Assembly (NCBI RefSeq): GCF_009708035.1
Contig: NZ_WMBQ01000001.1
Location: 496,001 to 560,000, forward strand
DNA length: 64,000 nt
Direction: 5' to 3'
DNA from: Hyphomicrobium album
GTDB lineage: Bacteria; Pseudomonadota; Alphaproteobacteria; Rhizobiales; Hyphomicrobiaceae
The translations under genes and the position numbers were made by a program. Shown here piece by piece: positions 53,497 through 62,211 of this stretch. Under the pieces are notes generated by a model. The model saw only the letters and a program-made list of their open reading frames with translations, was not told where the DNA came from and did not search any database. Each line of letters opens with the position of its first letter. Position 1 is the stretch's first letter.

Positions 53497-54294
53497 CTAC
53501 GCGGCGGGGCCCGTGGTGATCTTCGGCTTGCGGCGCGCCTGCTCGGCGAGGTCGCGCAGCTTGGCCTGACTCTCCGGCGTCACCATGCCGGCCGAGATGA
53601 TCACCTTCGCCGCGTCCTCGATGTTCATATCGAGGAACACGACATTGCGGCGCGGCAGGAAGCAGACGAAGCCGGTCGGCGGCACGATCCCCGTCGGCAT
53701 GAACACGGTCAGCAGGTCTTCCTCGCCACCGGGCATCATGGCGCCGACCTCGCCCGTCGTCTCCCCGGTGACGAACACGATCGACCAAAGGCCCTTAGAG
53801 GGAAACTCGATCAATCCGACCTTCTGGAACGCCTGGTTGGGCCCGGTGGCGCTGACGACGGATTCGAAGATCTGCTTCAGCGCGCTGTAGACGTTGCGGA
53901 CGATCGGCATGCCCCCGAGCATCTGCTCACCAAACGAGATGAGCGTGCGGCCCAACAGGTTGGCGGCGAGTGCCCCGATGAGCGTCAGGGCAATGATACC
54001 GACGACGAGCCCGAAGCCCGGAATGGGAAACGGCAGGTAGGTGTCGGGAAGGTAGGCCGCGGGCACGAACGGCTTGATCCACGCGTCGGTGACGTTGATG
54101 AACCACCAGGCGAAATAGAGCGTGATGGTCACGGGGCCGACGATGACCAAGCCGGTGAGGAAGTAGTTGCGCAACCGCGCGCCGATGTGCCACCCGGCGG
54201 TGGAGGGATCCTCGCGCACCAGTCTGCGCAAGCCGGCGCGCAGCTCAGCCGACGCTTCCTGAGGGCCTTTGCTGCGGGGATCGGCTGGGCTCAT
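53497..54294 (-). CDS. DUF502 family membrane protein
   Basis: The 265-residue protein has two strong membrane helices (residues ~46-70 and ~95-115) followed by a soluble domain. The family signature includes NYFLTGLVIVGPVTITLYF, GRTLISFGEQMLGGMPIVRNVYSALKQI and FMPTGIVPPTGFVCFLPRRNV. DUF502 proteins are widespread and function is unproven; some are thought to be involved in membrane organisation. The gene converges with recG, with a single base between the two stops. Confidence 0.87.
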   Translation of the reverse strand: MSPADPRSKGPQEASAELRAGLRRLVREDPSTAGWHIGARLRNYFLTGLVIVGPVTITLYFAWWFINVTDAWIKPFVPAAYLPDTYLPFPIPGFGLVVGIIALTLIGALAANLLGRTLISFGEQMLGGMPIVRNVYSALKQIFESVVSATGPNQAFQKVGLIEFPSKGLWSIVFVTGETTGEVGAMMPGGEEDLLTVFMPTGIVPPTGFVCFLPRRNVVFLDMNIEDAAKVIISAGMVTPESQAKLRDLAEQARRKPKITTGPAA

Positions 54295-54449
54295 CGATAA
54301 TCCGCTCGGATCCTGGCCAACGAGGTCGCCTCGCGCGGCACTGTCCGCCGGTCGAGCTTGCCGGACTTTCCCACGGTTTGATCGCCGGCGTAAGGGCGCA
54401 GGATAGATCGCTACCCGCTAAAGCTTCGGCAGACGGTCGCGCTGTGGTG

Positions 54450-55619
54450 CTATTGCCCCAGGACCAGGCAGTCGAAGCCGTCCGAGCGCAGCGCCGCACA
54501 CAGTTGCTCAGGCTCCTGGGCACTCGCGTAAGGCCCGAGCCGCACACGGTAGAATGTGCCCATGCTGCCGATGACAGACTCGTCGACCTCCGGGTGGCGG
54601 CCACCGAGTTCGCCACCATGCCGGCCGACGAGCAGGCCGGCCAGCGCCTCGGCCTCCGAACGCGAGCGCACGGCGGCAACCTGCAGGCGGAACTTGCCGG
54701 ACGGCGCCGACACGCGGTCCGCCGGCGGCGCGGGGGCGGACGGCTGCTGATCGACGGAGGCGACCTGGGTGACGAACGGAGCGGCGATCTCGGGCGCGCG
54801 TTTCGGCACGGCCCCATTCGGCGCAGACCCATGGGCGACGACCTCGGTCGCGGCGCCCCAGCCGCTCGCGGCGGGATCAGGGGGCGGAGCGTTGTCGCCG
54901 CCGATCGATGCGGTGCTCGTCGGGGGCTCGGCCGGCTTTTCCTCGCTCGACGAGCCGCCGCCGAACAAGTTCGAGAAGAACCCTCCAATGCCGCCGCTCG
55001 AGGACGAGGACGGTGTCGGTGCGGCGGGTGCGTCTGAAGCTGGCGCTGCCGAGCTACCGCCACCGGCCATCGCTGTCTGCGTGGGCGCGGGGCTGCTGCT
55101 CTGAATTTTCGGCGCTTCGGCGTACGCTGATTGCGGCACCGGCGGCACGTCGCTGACTCCCGACTCGTTGTAGGCGAGCGCGCGCGTCTTGATCGCGTCG
55201 GCGCGCTCCGCCTCCGATAGGCCGCCCTTGAGCCACAGCGCGCTCGTCAGATCGGAGACGGCGTAGCCGGGCTTGCCTTGTTTGCGGAAGGTGAGGCCGC
55301 GATAGTAGAGCAGCCGAGGCATCTGGGCACTCGGCAGGCCGCCGCGGACGGCCGCATCGAAAGCGCGCTGCGCCTCTTCGAACTTGCCCGATCCATAAGC
55401 TTTGATGCCGCCATCGAACGTCTGCTGAACAAGCGCGGCGGTTTTGCCCTTTTCGTCGGCGGCAGCCTCAGGCGAGGCTTCCTTCTCCTTCTGCTGCTTT
55501 TCGGCAGCCGTCGATTTCTTCGCGCCGGTTTTCTGGGTGGGACCGTCGAACGCCACGGCCGGCGCGGCAAATGCAGCCACTGCCAGCAACAGCGTCAGAT
55601 TGCGCAGAAAGTCCCCCAT
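54450..55619 (-). CDS. Secreted SPOR-domain protein with repeat-like N-terminal part
   Basis: The 389-residue protein has a signal peptide (residues 5-22, cleavage after AVAF), a Lys/Glu-rich spacer, a helical part at residues ~60-140 resembling TPR repeats (AAVRGGLPSAQMPRLLYYRGL), a long Pro/Ser/Ala-rich linker and a C-terminal SPOR domain (~295-389: FRLQVAAVRSRSEAEALAG, TFYRVRLGPYASAQEPE). SPOR domains bind denuded glycan strands at division septa. Position just downstream of glmS supports a cell-wall link, though the genes are separated by 104 bases. Confidence 0.78.
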   Translation of the reverse strand: MGDFLRNLTLLLAVAAFAAPAVAFDGPTQKTGAKKSTAAEKQQKEKEASPEAAADEKGKTAALVQQTFDGGIKAYGSGKFEEAQRAFDAAVRGGLPSAQMPRLLYYRGLTFRKQGKPGYAVSDLTSALWLKGGLSEAERADAIKTRALAYNESGVSDVPPVPQSAYAEAPKIQSSSPAPTQTAMAGGGSSAAPASDAPAAPTPSSSSSGGIGGFFSNLFGGGSSSEEKPAEPPTSTASIGGDNAPPPDPAASGWGAATEVVAHGSAPNGAVPKRAPEIAAPFVTQVASVDQQPSAPAPPADRVSAPSGKFRLQVAAVRSRSEAEALAGLLVGRHGGELGGRHPEVDESVIGSMGTFYRVRLGPYASAQEPEQLCAALRSDGFDCLVLGQ

Positions 55620-55723
55620 CGTCCGATCCGAACCCGTTGAGCCACCACCAAATCCCGGCGGGACGGTAAGCCAACCGCACTATAGAGGCAAATCCGGGGC
55701 CGGCTCGAGCGCCCCTTGTCCCC

Positions 55724-57544
55724 TTATTCGACGGTGACCGACTTGGCGAGGTTGCGCGGCTGGTCAACGTCGGTGCCCATGATTACCGCCGTATGGTAGG
55801 CGAGGAGTTGCACCGGCACGGCATAAAGCAGCGGATTGGTGAACTCGCACGCAGTCGGCATGGCGATGTGGGCGGCGACCTTGCAGCCCACCGCCTCGGG
55901 GGCCGCATCCGAGATGAGGATGATCTGGCCGCCGCGGGTAGCCACCTCCTGCATATTGGAGACGGTCTTCTCGAACAGTTCGTCCCGCGGTGCGACGACG
56001 ATCACCGGCACGTTCTCGTCGATGAGCGCGATTGGTCCATGCTTCAGCTCGCCGGCAGCATAGCCTTCGGCGTGGATGTAGGAGATCTCTTTGAGCTTCA
56101 GGGCACCTTCCAGCGCCAACGGGTAGCTCGTGCCGCGCCCGAGGTAGAGCACGTCACGCGCCTTCGAAAGCATGGAGGCGATTGCCTCGAACTGCTCCTC
56201 GTTGCGCAGAATGGTCGAGATGTGGCGCGGCACCTCGATCAGGGCCTGCACGAGGTCGTGCTCTTCCTCGCGGGTCAACTCGCCGCGCGCCCGCGCCAGA
56301 CCAAGTGCGAGGCAGGCGAGGACGGAGAGCTGGCAGGTAAAAGCCTTGGTCGAAGCGACGCCGATTTCCGGTCCCGCCAACGTCGGCAGCACCACGTCGG
56401 ACTCGCGCGCGATCGAGGAGGTGCGCACGTTGACCACCGCGGCGATCCGCTGCTGCTCCGCCTTGGCATGGCGCAGCACTGCCAACGTGTCGGCGGTCTC
56501 GCCCGACTGCGACACGAACAACGACAAGCCGCCTTGTGACAGCGGCGGCTCGCGGTAGCGCATCTCCGAGGCGACGTCGATCTCGACTGGAAGCCGCGCG
56601 TAGCGCTCGATCCAGTACTTGCCGACGAGGCCGGCGTAGTAGGCGGTGCCGCAGGCCGACATCGTCACGCGCTGCAGCGCCTCGGGATCGATACCGAGAT
56701 CGGGCACGGTGACCGTCGCCTCAGCCATGTCGATATAGTTGGCGAGCGTGTGGCTGATGACCTCGGGCTGCTCGTGGATCTCCTTCGCCATGAAGTGGCG
56801 ATGATTGCCCTTGTCGACCAGCAGCGACGAGGCCACCGACTTGATCTGCGGTCGCTCGACGTGCTTACCGCTGCGGTCGAAAATCTCGACGCCGTCACGG
56901 CGGAGCACTGCCCAGTCGCCCTCGTCGAGGTAGGTGATCGCATCGGTGAACGGTGCCAGCGCGATGGCATCCGAGCCCAGGTACATCTCGCCCGTACCGT
57001 GCCCGATGGCGAGGGGCGAGCCCTGCCGCGCAGCGATCATGAGATCGTCGTGACCGGCAAAGATGATGGCGAGCGCAAACGCGCCGTGCAGACGGCCCAG
57101 CGCCTGGCTTACGGCCTTCTCGGGCGTAAGGCCCTTGGCGAGCTCATCGGTGACGACGTGCACGATCGCTTCGGTATCGGTGTCGCTTTCGAAGACGTAG
57201 CCCTTGGCGCCGAGCTCGGCCTTGAGCTCGCGGAAGTTCTCGATGATGCCGTTGTGCACGACCGAGACCTGGCTGTTCATGTGCGGATGCGCGTTGCGCT
57301 CGGTCGGACGGCCGTGCGTCGCCCAGCGCGTATGACCGATACCGGTGTGTCCCCTGAGCGGCTCCTGCAGCAGCCGCCCTTCCAGGTTGCGCAGCTTGCC
57401 CTCAGCGCGGCGGCGCTCGAGATGTCCGTTTTCGACCGTGGCGATGCCGGCCGAGTCATAGCCGCGATATTCGAGCCGGCGCAGCGCGTCGACCAAATCG
57501 GTGGCCACCGCTTTCTGTCCGATAATTCCGACGATGCCGCACAT
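55724..57544 (-). CDS. glmS: Glutamine-fructose-6-phosphate aminotransferase (isomerizing)
   Basis: GlmS makes glucosamine-6-phosphate from fructose-6-phosphate and glutamine, the entry to UDP-GlcNAc. The 606-residue protein has the N-terminal glutaminase with Cys2 as nucleophile (MCGIVG), HTRWATHG near residue 75, and two SIS isomerase domains (VSQSGETADT, LGRGTSYPLALEGALK) ending in the conserved NLAKSVTVE. The start was placed at 57544, not 57562, so that the nucleophilic Cys follows the initiator Met. It is downstream of glmU by 121 bases. No glmS ribozyme is seen. Confidence 0.96.
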   Translation of the reverse strand: MCGIVGIIGQKAVATDLVDALRRLEYRGYDSAGIATVENGHLERRRAEGKLRNLEGRLLQEPLRGHTGIGHTRWATHGRPTERNAHPHMNSQVSVVHNGIIENFRELKAELGAKGYVFESDTDTEAIVHVVTDELAKGLTPEKAVSQALGRLHGAFALAIIFAGHDDLMIAARQGSPLAIGHGTGEMYLGSDAIALAPFTDAITYLDEGDWAVLRRDGVEIFDRSGKHVERPQIKSVASSLLVDKGNHRHFMAKEIHEQPEVISHTLANYIDMAEATVTVPDLGIDPEALQRVTMSACGTAYYAGLVGKYWIERYARLPVEIDVASEMRYREPPLSQGGLSLFVSQSGETADTLAVLRHAKAEQQRIAAVVNVRTSSIARESDVVLPTLAGPEIGVASTKAFTCQLSVLACLALGLARARGELTREEEHDLVQALIEVPRHISTILRNEEQFEAIASMLSKARDVLYLGRGTSYPLALEGALKLKEISYIHAEGYAAGELKHGPIALIDENVPVIVVAPRDELFEKTVSNMQEVATRGGQIILISDAAPEAVGCKVAAHIAMPTACEFTNPLLYAVPVQLLAYHTAVIMGTDVDQPRNLAKSVTVE

Positions 57545-57665
57545 ACGATGCGAATCCTTCAAGCTAGCGCGCTATCATACTGCTAGCGTTTGCTTAATAT
57601 GTCGCTCAAATCACAGATTGTTTCTGCGACAACGGTTACTCGCCGCCGGATTGCTTGCATAATGC

Positions 57666-59024
57666 CTAACCGGGCTTTGCCTTCCGCTTGGCCATCATAG
57701 TGCGGAACTTGGCCGCCCATCCCGGCCGCTCCTCTTGGGCCGACCGTCCCAGGGCCAGGGCGCCCGGCGCGACGTTCTTCGTGATCACGCTGCCCGAGCC
57801 GATATATGCCCCCTCCCCGATCTTGACCGGCGCCACGAGCGAGGTGTTCGAGCCCACGAACGCGCCGTCGCCGATCTCGGTGCGATGCTTGAGGAAGCCG
57901 TCGTAGTTGCAGAAGATGGTCCCGGCGCCGATGTTGGCGCCCGCCCCCACGGTGCCGTCGCCGATGTACGACAGATGATTGGCCTTGGCGCCGACACCCA
58001 GCGTCGAATTCTTCACCTCGACGAAGTTGCCGACGTGCACATTGGCGCCGAGGTCGGCGCCGGGACGCAGGCGTGCGAACGGGCCGACGCGCGCGTTCTT
58101 CCCGATCCGGGCCCGCTCGAAGTGACAGTTTGCCTTGATCTCGGTGCCGTCCTCGACGGTGACGCCCGGACCAAAGAAGACATTCGGTTCGATGACGACG
58201 TCGCGCCCAAGCTTGGTGTCGAACGACAGCCAAACCGTTTCGGGTGCAATCAACGTCGTTCCCTCGCGCATCACGGCGAGGCGCGCGCGCCTCTGGAAGA
58301 TCGACTCGGCGACGGCAAGCTGATCGCGCGAGTTGACGCCCAGCACGTCCTCTTCAGCGCCGGTGACGACGGCGGCACGCGTGCCGCCGGCACGCGCGAT
58401 CTCCACGACGTCCGTGAGGTAGTACTCGCCCTTGGCGTTGGCATTGCCGATGCGTGACAGCACGCCGAGCAGATCGGGCAGCCGGAACGCCATGACACCC
58501 GAATTGCAGAGGCGCACGGCACGTTCTGCCGGGCTTGCGTCCTTCTCTTCGCGAATGGCGCTGAGGAAGCCTGAGCCTTCGGTGAGCAGCCTGCCATATC
58601 CCATCGGATCGCCGGCCTCGAAGCCGAGCACGCAAATTCCCGCGCCGTCATCGAGGCGAGCTCGCAACCGCTCGAGCGCGTCCGCTGTCAGCAGGGGCGT
58701 GTCCGCATAAAGTACCAGCACGTCGCCGTTGTGCGCCTTTAGAGCGTCACGCGCTGCCAGCACGGCATCCGCAGTACCGCGCTGCTGTTCCTGCAGGTGG
58801 ATCTTCGCCCCCGGCGCCTGCGCGAGAGCCTCGGCCCGCACGGCCTCCATGCCGGGTCCCACGACGACCGAAAGCGCATTCGCGCCGATCCCCTGAGCGA
58901 GCGCCAGCACGTGCCCCAGCATCGAGCGGCCGCCGACCTTGTGCAGCACTTTCGGCAGCGCCGACTTCATTCGCGTGCCTTGACCGGCCGCGAGGACGAC
59001 AACAAGCAGGGGTGGGCGGCTCAT
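57666..59024 (-). CDS. glmU: Bifunctional GlcNAc-1-P uridyltransferase / GlcN-1-P acetyltransferase
   Basis: GlmU catalyses the last two steps of UDP-GlcNAc synthesis. The 452-residue protein has a Rossmann-like uridyltransferase domain with LAAGQGTRMKS and PKVLHKVGGR at the N-terminus, and a left-handed beta-helix acetyltransferase domain from residue ~250 with NSTLGVGAKANHLSYIGDGTVGAGANIGAGTIFCNYDG (in pieces). The ATG at 59024 begins the MSRPPLLVVV family start; an upstream one at 59054 is possible. It is followed by glmS, giving a UDP-GlcNAc operon. Confidence 0.95.
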   Translation of the reverse strand: MSRPPLLVVVLAAGQGTRMKSALPKVLHKVGGRSMLGHVLALAQGIGANALSVVVGPGMEAVRAEALAQAPGAKIHLQEQQRGTADAVLAARDALKAHNGDVLVLYADTPLLTADALERLRARLDDGAGICVLGFEAGDPMGYGRLLTEGSGFLSAIREEKDASPAERAVRLCNSGVMAFRLPDLLGVLSRIGNANAKGEYYLTDVVEIARAGGTRAAVVTGAEEDVLGVNSRDQLAVAESIFQRRARLAVMREGTTLIAPETVWLSFDTKLGRDVVIEPNVFFGPGVTVEDGTEIKANCHFERARIGKNARVGPFARLRPGADLGANVHVGNFVEVKNSTLGVGAKANHLSYIGDGTVGAGANIGAGTIFCNYDGFLKHRTEIGDGAFVGSNTSLVAPVKIGEGAYIGSGSVITKNVAPGALALGRSAQEERPGWAAKFRTMMAKRKAKPG

Positions 59025-59418
59025 CGGGCTCTCGGGGTGATTGACGACAGGCATGCGGTTGAGTGCGACGACGCCGAACCAGACTCACACGACGAAGCTG
59101 GATACTCCACGAGTTCTATACCGGGCGTCCCCAGCACCCAACAAGGCGGCGGGAATGTGTCCGGGGCTGTGACCCGTCCACTTGCACATCATGTGGCCGG
59201 CCGGGCACATGCGCGGACGAATGACGGGCAATTCCAATGGGTTGCCAACGCGCTCGATTCCTTCCACAGGCGGCGCGTGGCGCCATTGGGACGCTCCGTT
59301 GCCCCTAGGAGGCGACTCACCGAACTTCGCTTGCATGATTCCAGGGCAGGCGCGCCCTCGTTGCCGCCAGCTCCCAGCTCAGACCCTGTGCCGCGTCAGA
59401 ACCCGTGGAAGAAGAAGA
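59025..59418. other. Divergent intergenic region, glmU and SPOR gene
   Basis: This region of nearly 400 bases holds the promoters of two divergent genes. I see a CATGTG/CACATG hairpin at 59190-59211 and no further clear structure or gene. Short frames on both strands here have poor coding character. Confidence 0.4.
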
Positions 59419-60198
59419 ATGTCCCTCCACTCGCCCATCGCCCCGGCGCGGCGCCGCACCTTCACCCCTTACGTGCTGCTCTACCTGCTCGCGGCCAGCT
59501 TGGCCGTGGCTTATCTCACCTTCCTCGGCGCGAGACCCGATCTCGTCGCCTTGTGGCGGGACAAGCCGAGCGAGTCGCAGACGGCCATCGTCGAGACGCA
59601 AAGAACCGTCGAGCGCGCGCTGGCCGACATCGACCCGCTCAAGCAGGGCCTCGGCGAGATGAAGATGGATGTCGCCAACGTGAAGGCGGGCATGCAGGAA
59701 GCGGTGGAGCGCGACCGCATCCTGCTGGAGAAGGTCGAGACGCTGGAGCGCTCAGCGCACGCACCCGACAAGGTCGCGGCCGCGCCTGCGCAGCCGGCTG
59801 CTGCGAAGAAGCAGGTCGTCGCCAAGGCGCCCGATGTGGTGCCCACTGCAGTTGCCAGCGCCGCACCGAAGCCAGCGGCCGTTCCGGCGATCGAAACCGG
59901 CAGCATCGAGAAGAAGGCGGCTGCGCCACCCAAGCCGGCGCCGGTCGGCGTGCTGCTCGCGACGGGCCCGTCGCTCGACGCACTGAGGCTGAGCTGGACG
60001 ATCCTCAACGATCGCCACTCGACGACGGTTAAGTCGCTGCAGCCGCGCTACGTGGTAAGCGGCAAGGCGGACGAGCGCACCTACGGCCTCGTCGCCGGTC
60101 CGCTCGAGACGGTCGCCGCGGCAAAGGCGGTGTGCAAGACGATGACGGATAACGGCATGCCGTGCGAAGTCAGCCAGTATCGCGGCAACGCTTTCTAA
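59419..60198 (+). CDS. Membrane-anchored SPOR-like protein
   Basis: The 259-residue protein has one N-terminal membrane helix (residues ~18-38, YVLLYLLAASLAVAYLTFLG), a predicted coiled coil (~55-110), an Ala/Pro/Lys-rich periplasmic linker, and a C-terminal domain (~180-255) that resembles SPOR (RYVVSGKADERTYGLVAGPLETVAAAKAVCKTM). It is the second SPOR-type protein in the region, on the other side of glmU-glmS. The start at 59419 is supported by GAAGAAGAA and by the sudden start of family-like sequence. The exact role is unknown. Confidence 0.7.
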   Translation: MSLHSPIAPARRRTFTPYVLLYLLAASLAVAYLTFLGARPDLVALWRDKPSESQTAIVETQRTVERALADIDPLKQGLGEMKMDVANVKAGMQEAVERDRILLEKVETLERSAHAPDKVAAAPAQPAAAKKQVVAKAPDVVPTAVASAAPKPAAVPAIETGSIEKKAAAPPKPAPVGVLLATGPSLDALRLSWTILNDRHSTTVKSLQPRYVVSGKADERTYGLVAGPLETVAAAKAVCKTMTDNGMPCEVSQYRGNAF

Positions 60199-60210
60199 GC
60201 GCGCCGAACC

Positions 60211-61002
60211 CTAGGGCTGCGGCACGCCGAACGTGTCGCAAGCCTCGGGGTTCCCGGACTGAGCCCCCCGTAGAAACCAGCGCTTGCGCTGCTCCGCCGT
60301 TCCATGCAGGCCGACGCGGCGCACCTTTGCCTCCGGCTGACCGGTCAGCAGCGTGTCGTCGCCAATATCGGTGAGCACGGCTAGGAGGTCGGCGCGGAAC
60401 TGATCCGAGCTGGCCCAGGCCGGACTGTCGTGGATCCACACACCCGCAAGGCAGTCAGCCTGCAATTCGAAACGCCGCACGTAGTCGGGTCCATTCTCGG
60501 GCGAGGAATACAGCGCCTGGCTCAGCACGTGGAAGCGGCCGTTCAAGTTCTGGATGTGGTGGCCGACCTCATGACCGATGAGAAAGGCGATGCCGGCTTC
60601 GGCCTGCCGCCCGAACTTGCTCATCAGGCCGTTCGCGAAATCAGTGCCGACGAAAACCGTGCGATTGCCGCTACAGTAGGCCGGCCCGTCGCCGGTATAG
60701 AGGCCGTAGCAGTTGTCCGGCGCAAGACGCGACACGAAGCGCACGCTGACGGCCGCGACCTCGACGGCGCGCGAGCTCATCAACCGGCTCCAGGTAGCGA
60801 TAGAGTCATCGAGCGCGCGCGCCACGATGGCCTGCAGCCGCATCTCGGGCGGGGGCTCGCCGGATTTGGGCAGCTGACGGCCGGAAGGGACTTCGATGAC
60901 GACGGTGGGTGTAGCCGCGGCCGGGCGCAGGGCAACGAAACTACCCGCCAGACCTGCGAGGGCGGCGGCGAGGGGAATTACGACCCGGTGACGTAGCTCC
61001 AT
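60211..61002 (-). CDS. Putative neutral zinc metallopeptidase, YpfJ family, short form
   Basis: The 263-residue protein has an N-terminal signal-anchor (residues ~8-30) and the HExxH motif in IGHEVGHHIQNLNG near residue 140, then FELQADCLAGVWIH, the downstream Glu/Asp region that completes the metal site in this family, and a C-terminal SGNPEACDTFG. It is a shortened relative of the 320-residue gene directly downstream in the order of transcription (61088-62050 lies upstream on this strand). The substrate is unknown. Confidence 0.78.
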   Translation of the reverse strand: MELRHRVVIPLAAALAGLAGSFVALRPAAATPTVVIEVPSGRQLPKSGEPPPEMRLQAIVARALDDSIATWSRLMSSRAVEVAAVSVRFVSRLAPDNCYGLYTGDGPAYCSGNRTVFVGTDFANGLMSKFGRQAEAGIAFLIGHEVGHHIQNLNGRFHVLSQALYSSPENGPDYVRRFELQADCLAGVWIHDSPAWASSDQFRADLLAVLTDIGDDTLLTGQPEAKVRRVGLHGTAEQRKRWFLRGAQSGNPEACDTFGVPQP

Positions 61003-61087
61003 GGCGTAAGCCTTTCCGGCGGCATAACTCCTATATGGGCGCCACGGTTGCTAAGGCACCCTCCAGATCCTGCGACTTTGTATCCCT

Positions 61088-62050
61088 TCAAAGACTGTTC
61101 GTATTGAAGGTGTCGCACTGGGCGATCTCACCCGATTCCAGACCTTTCTTGAACCAGCGGACCCGTTGGGCTGAGCTTCCGTGCGTGAACGCGTCGGGCA
61201 CTACCTGGCCCTGCGTGCGGCGCTGGATCATGTCGTCACCGATCTGGCTCGCCGCGTTCAGTCCTTCCTCGACATCGCCGGGCTGCAGACGGTTCTTCAC
61301 CTGATCGTTCAAGTTCGCCCACACGCCGGCGAGGCAGTCGGCCTGCAGCTCCATGCGCACCTGCAGCGCATTGGCGTCAGACTCACCCGACTGCTCCTTC
61401 AGTTCCTGCACTTTGTCGGCAATGCCGAGCAGTTTCTGCACGTGATGCCCGACCTCGTGCGCGATGACGTAGGCTTGCGCGAAGTCGCCGGGCGCCTCGA
61501 ACTTACGCTTCAGCATGTCGTAGAATGAGAGGTCGATATAGATCTTGCGATCAAGCGGACAGTAGAACGGACCCATCTGCGCCACGCCCGTGCCGCATGC
61601 CGTGCGCGTCGCTCCCGCGAAGAGAACCATCTGCGGCTCGGAGTAGCGCTTGCCGAAACCGCCAAAGACCTGTGTCCACACGTCTTCAGTATCGGCGAGC
61701 ACCTGCGACACGAACCGCTTCATGTCATCCTCGCTCCGCACGCTTGTCCCGCCCGGGAGACCGGGAATGTCGGGACCGCGCTGCGCCTGCCGCCCGGGTG
61801 ACTTCGGCACCTCCGTCTGCGGCAGCTGCGGCACGTCGGGGTACTGTTGCGTCAGCAGCTCCAGCGGATTGATGCCAAGGAACAGCATGATCGCGCCGAT
61901 GATCAGCAGCGTCGTCAGTCCGCCGCCGGTCAAGGGGATCTGGATGCGCGGCCCTTCGGCACCCCCGCCCGGAAAACGGAACATCGGACCACGCTCGCTG
62001 CGCCGGTCCTCGACGTTCTGGCTCTCGCGATCATCGTCACCGTAGCGCAT
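61088..62050 (-). CDS. Neutral zinc metallopeptidase, YpfJ family
   Basis: The 320-residue protein has an N-terminal cytoplasmic part with an Arg/Asp-rich start, one membrane helix (residues ~45-65) and a peptidase domain. The zinc motif is VIAHEVGHHVQKLLG near residue 205, with MELQADCLAGVWAN at about 240. It ends with GEIAQCDTFNTNSL. It precedes the shorter paralogue on the same strand by 85 bases, so they probably form one unit. Function in cell envelope processing is only presumed. Confidence 0.85.
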   Translation of the reverse strand: MRYGDDDRESQNVEDRRSERGPMFRFPGGGAEGPRIQIPLTGGGLTTLLIIGAIMLFLGINPLELLTQQYPDVPQLPQTEVPKSPGRQAQRGPDIPGLPGGTSVRSEDDMKRFVSQVLADTEDVWTQVFGGFGKRYSEPQMVLFAGATRTACGTGVAQMGPFYCPLDRKIYIDLSFYDMLKRKFEAPGDFAQAYVIAHEVGHHVQKLLGIADKVQELKEQSGESDANALQVRMELQADCLAGVWANLNDQVKNRLQPGDVEEGLNAASQIGDDMIQRRTQGQVVPDAFTHGSSAQRVRWFKKGLESGEIAQCDTFNTNSL

Positions 62051-62211
62051 GGCTGATCTCCGACGGTTGAACGGAGCCTCGGTTGGGCGCTGCGACGTCC
62101 GTCGGCGTCACCGCGAAGCACATTGTGCCCGGGGAGGCCGACGAGTGACAAGTGCTGGACAGCAGCTCCGCCAAAGAGACCGCCGGCAAGACCCTGGAAC
62201 CGGGGCACTGG

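Noticed and set aside
57545-57665. Possible glmS ribozyme or riboswitch upstream of glmS.
   Set aside because: The gap is only about 120 bases and shows none of the glmS ribozyme helices; glmU directly precedes it.
59085-59336. Minus-strand frame of 83 codons upstream of the SPOR gene.
   Set aside because: It has no ribosome site and shadow-like Pro/Arg/Gly composition; treated as intergenic.
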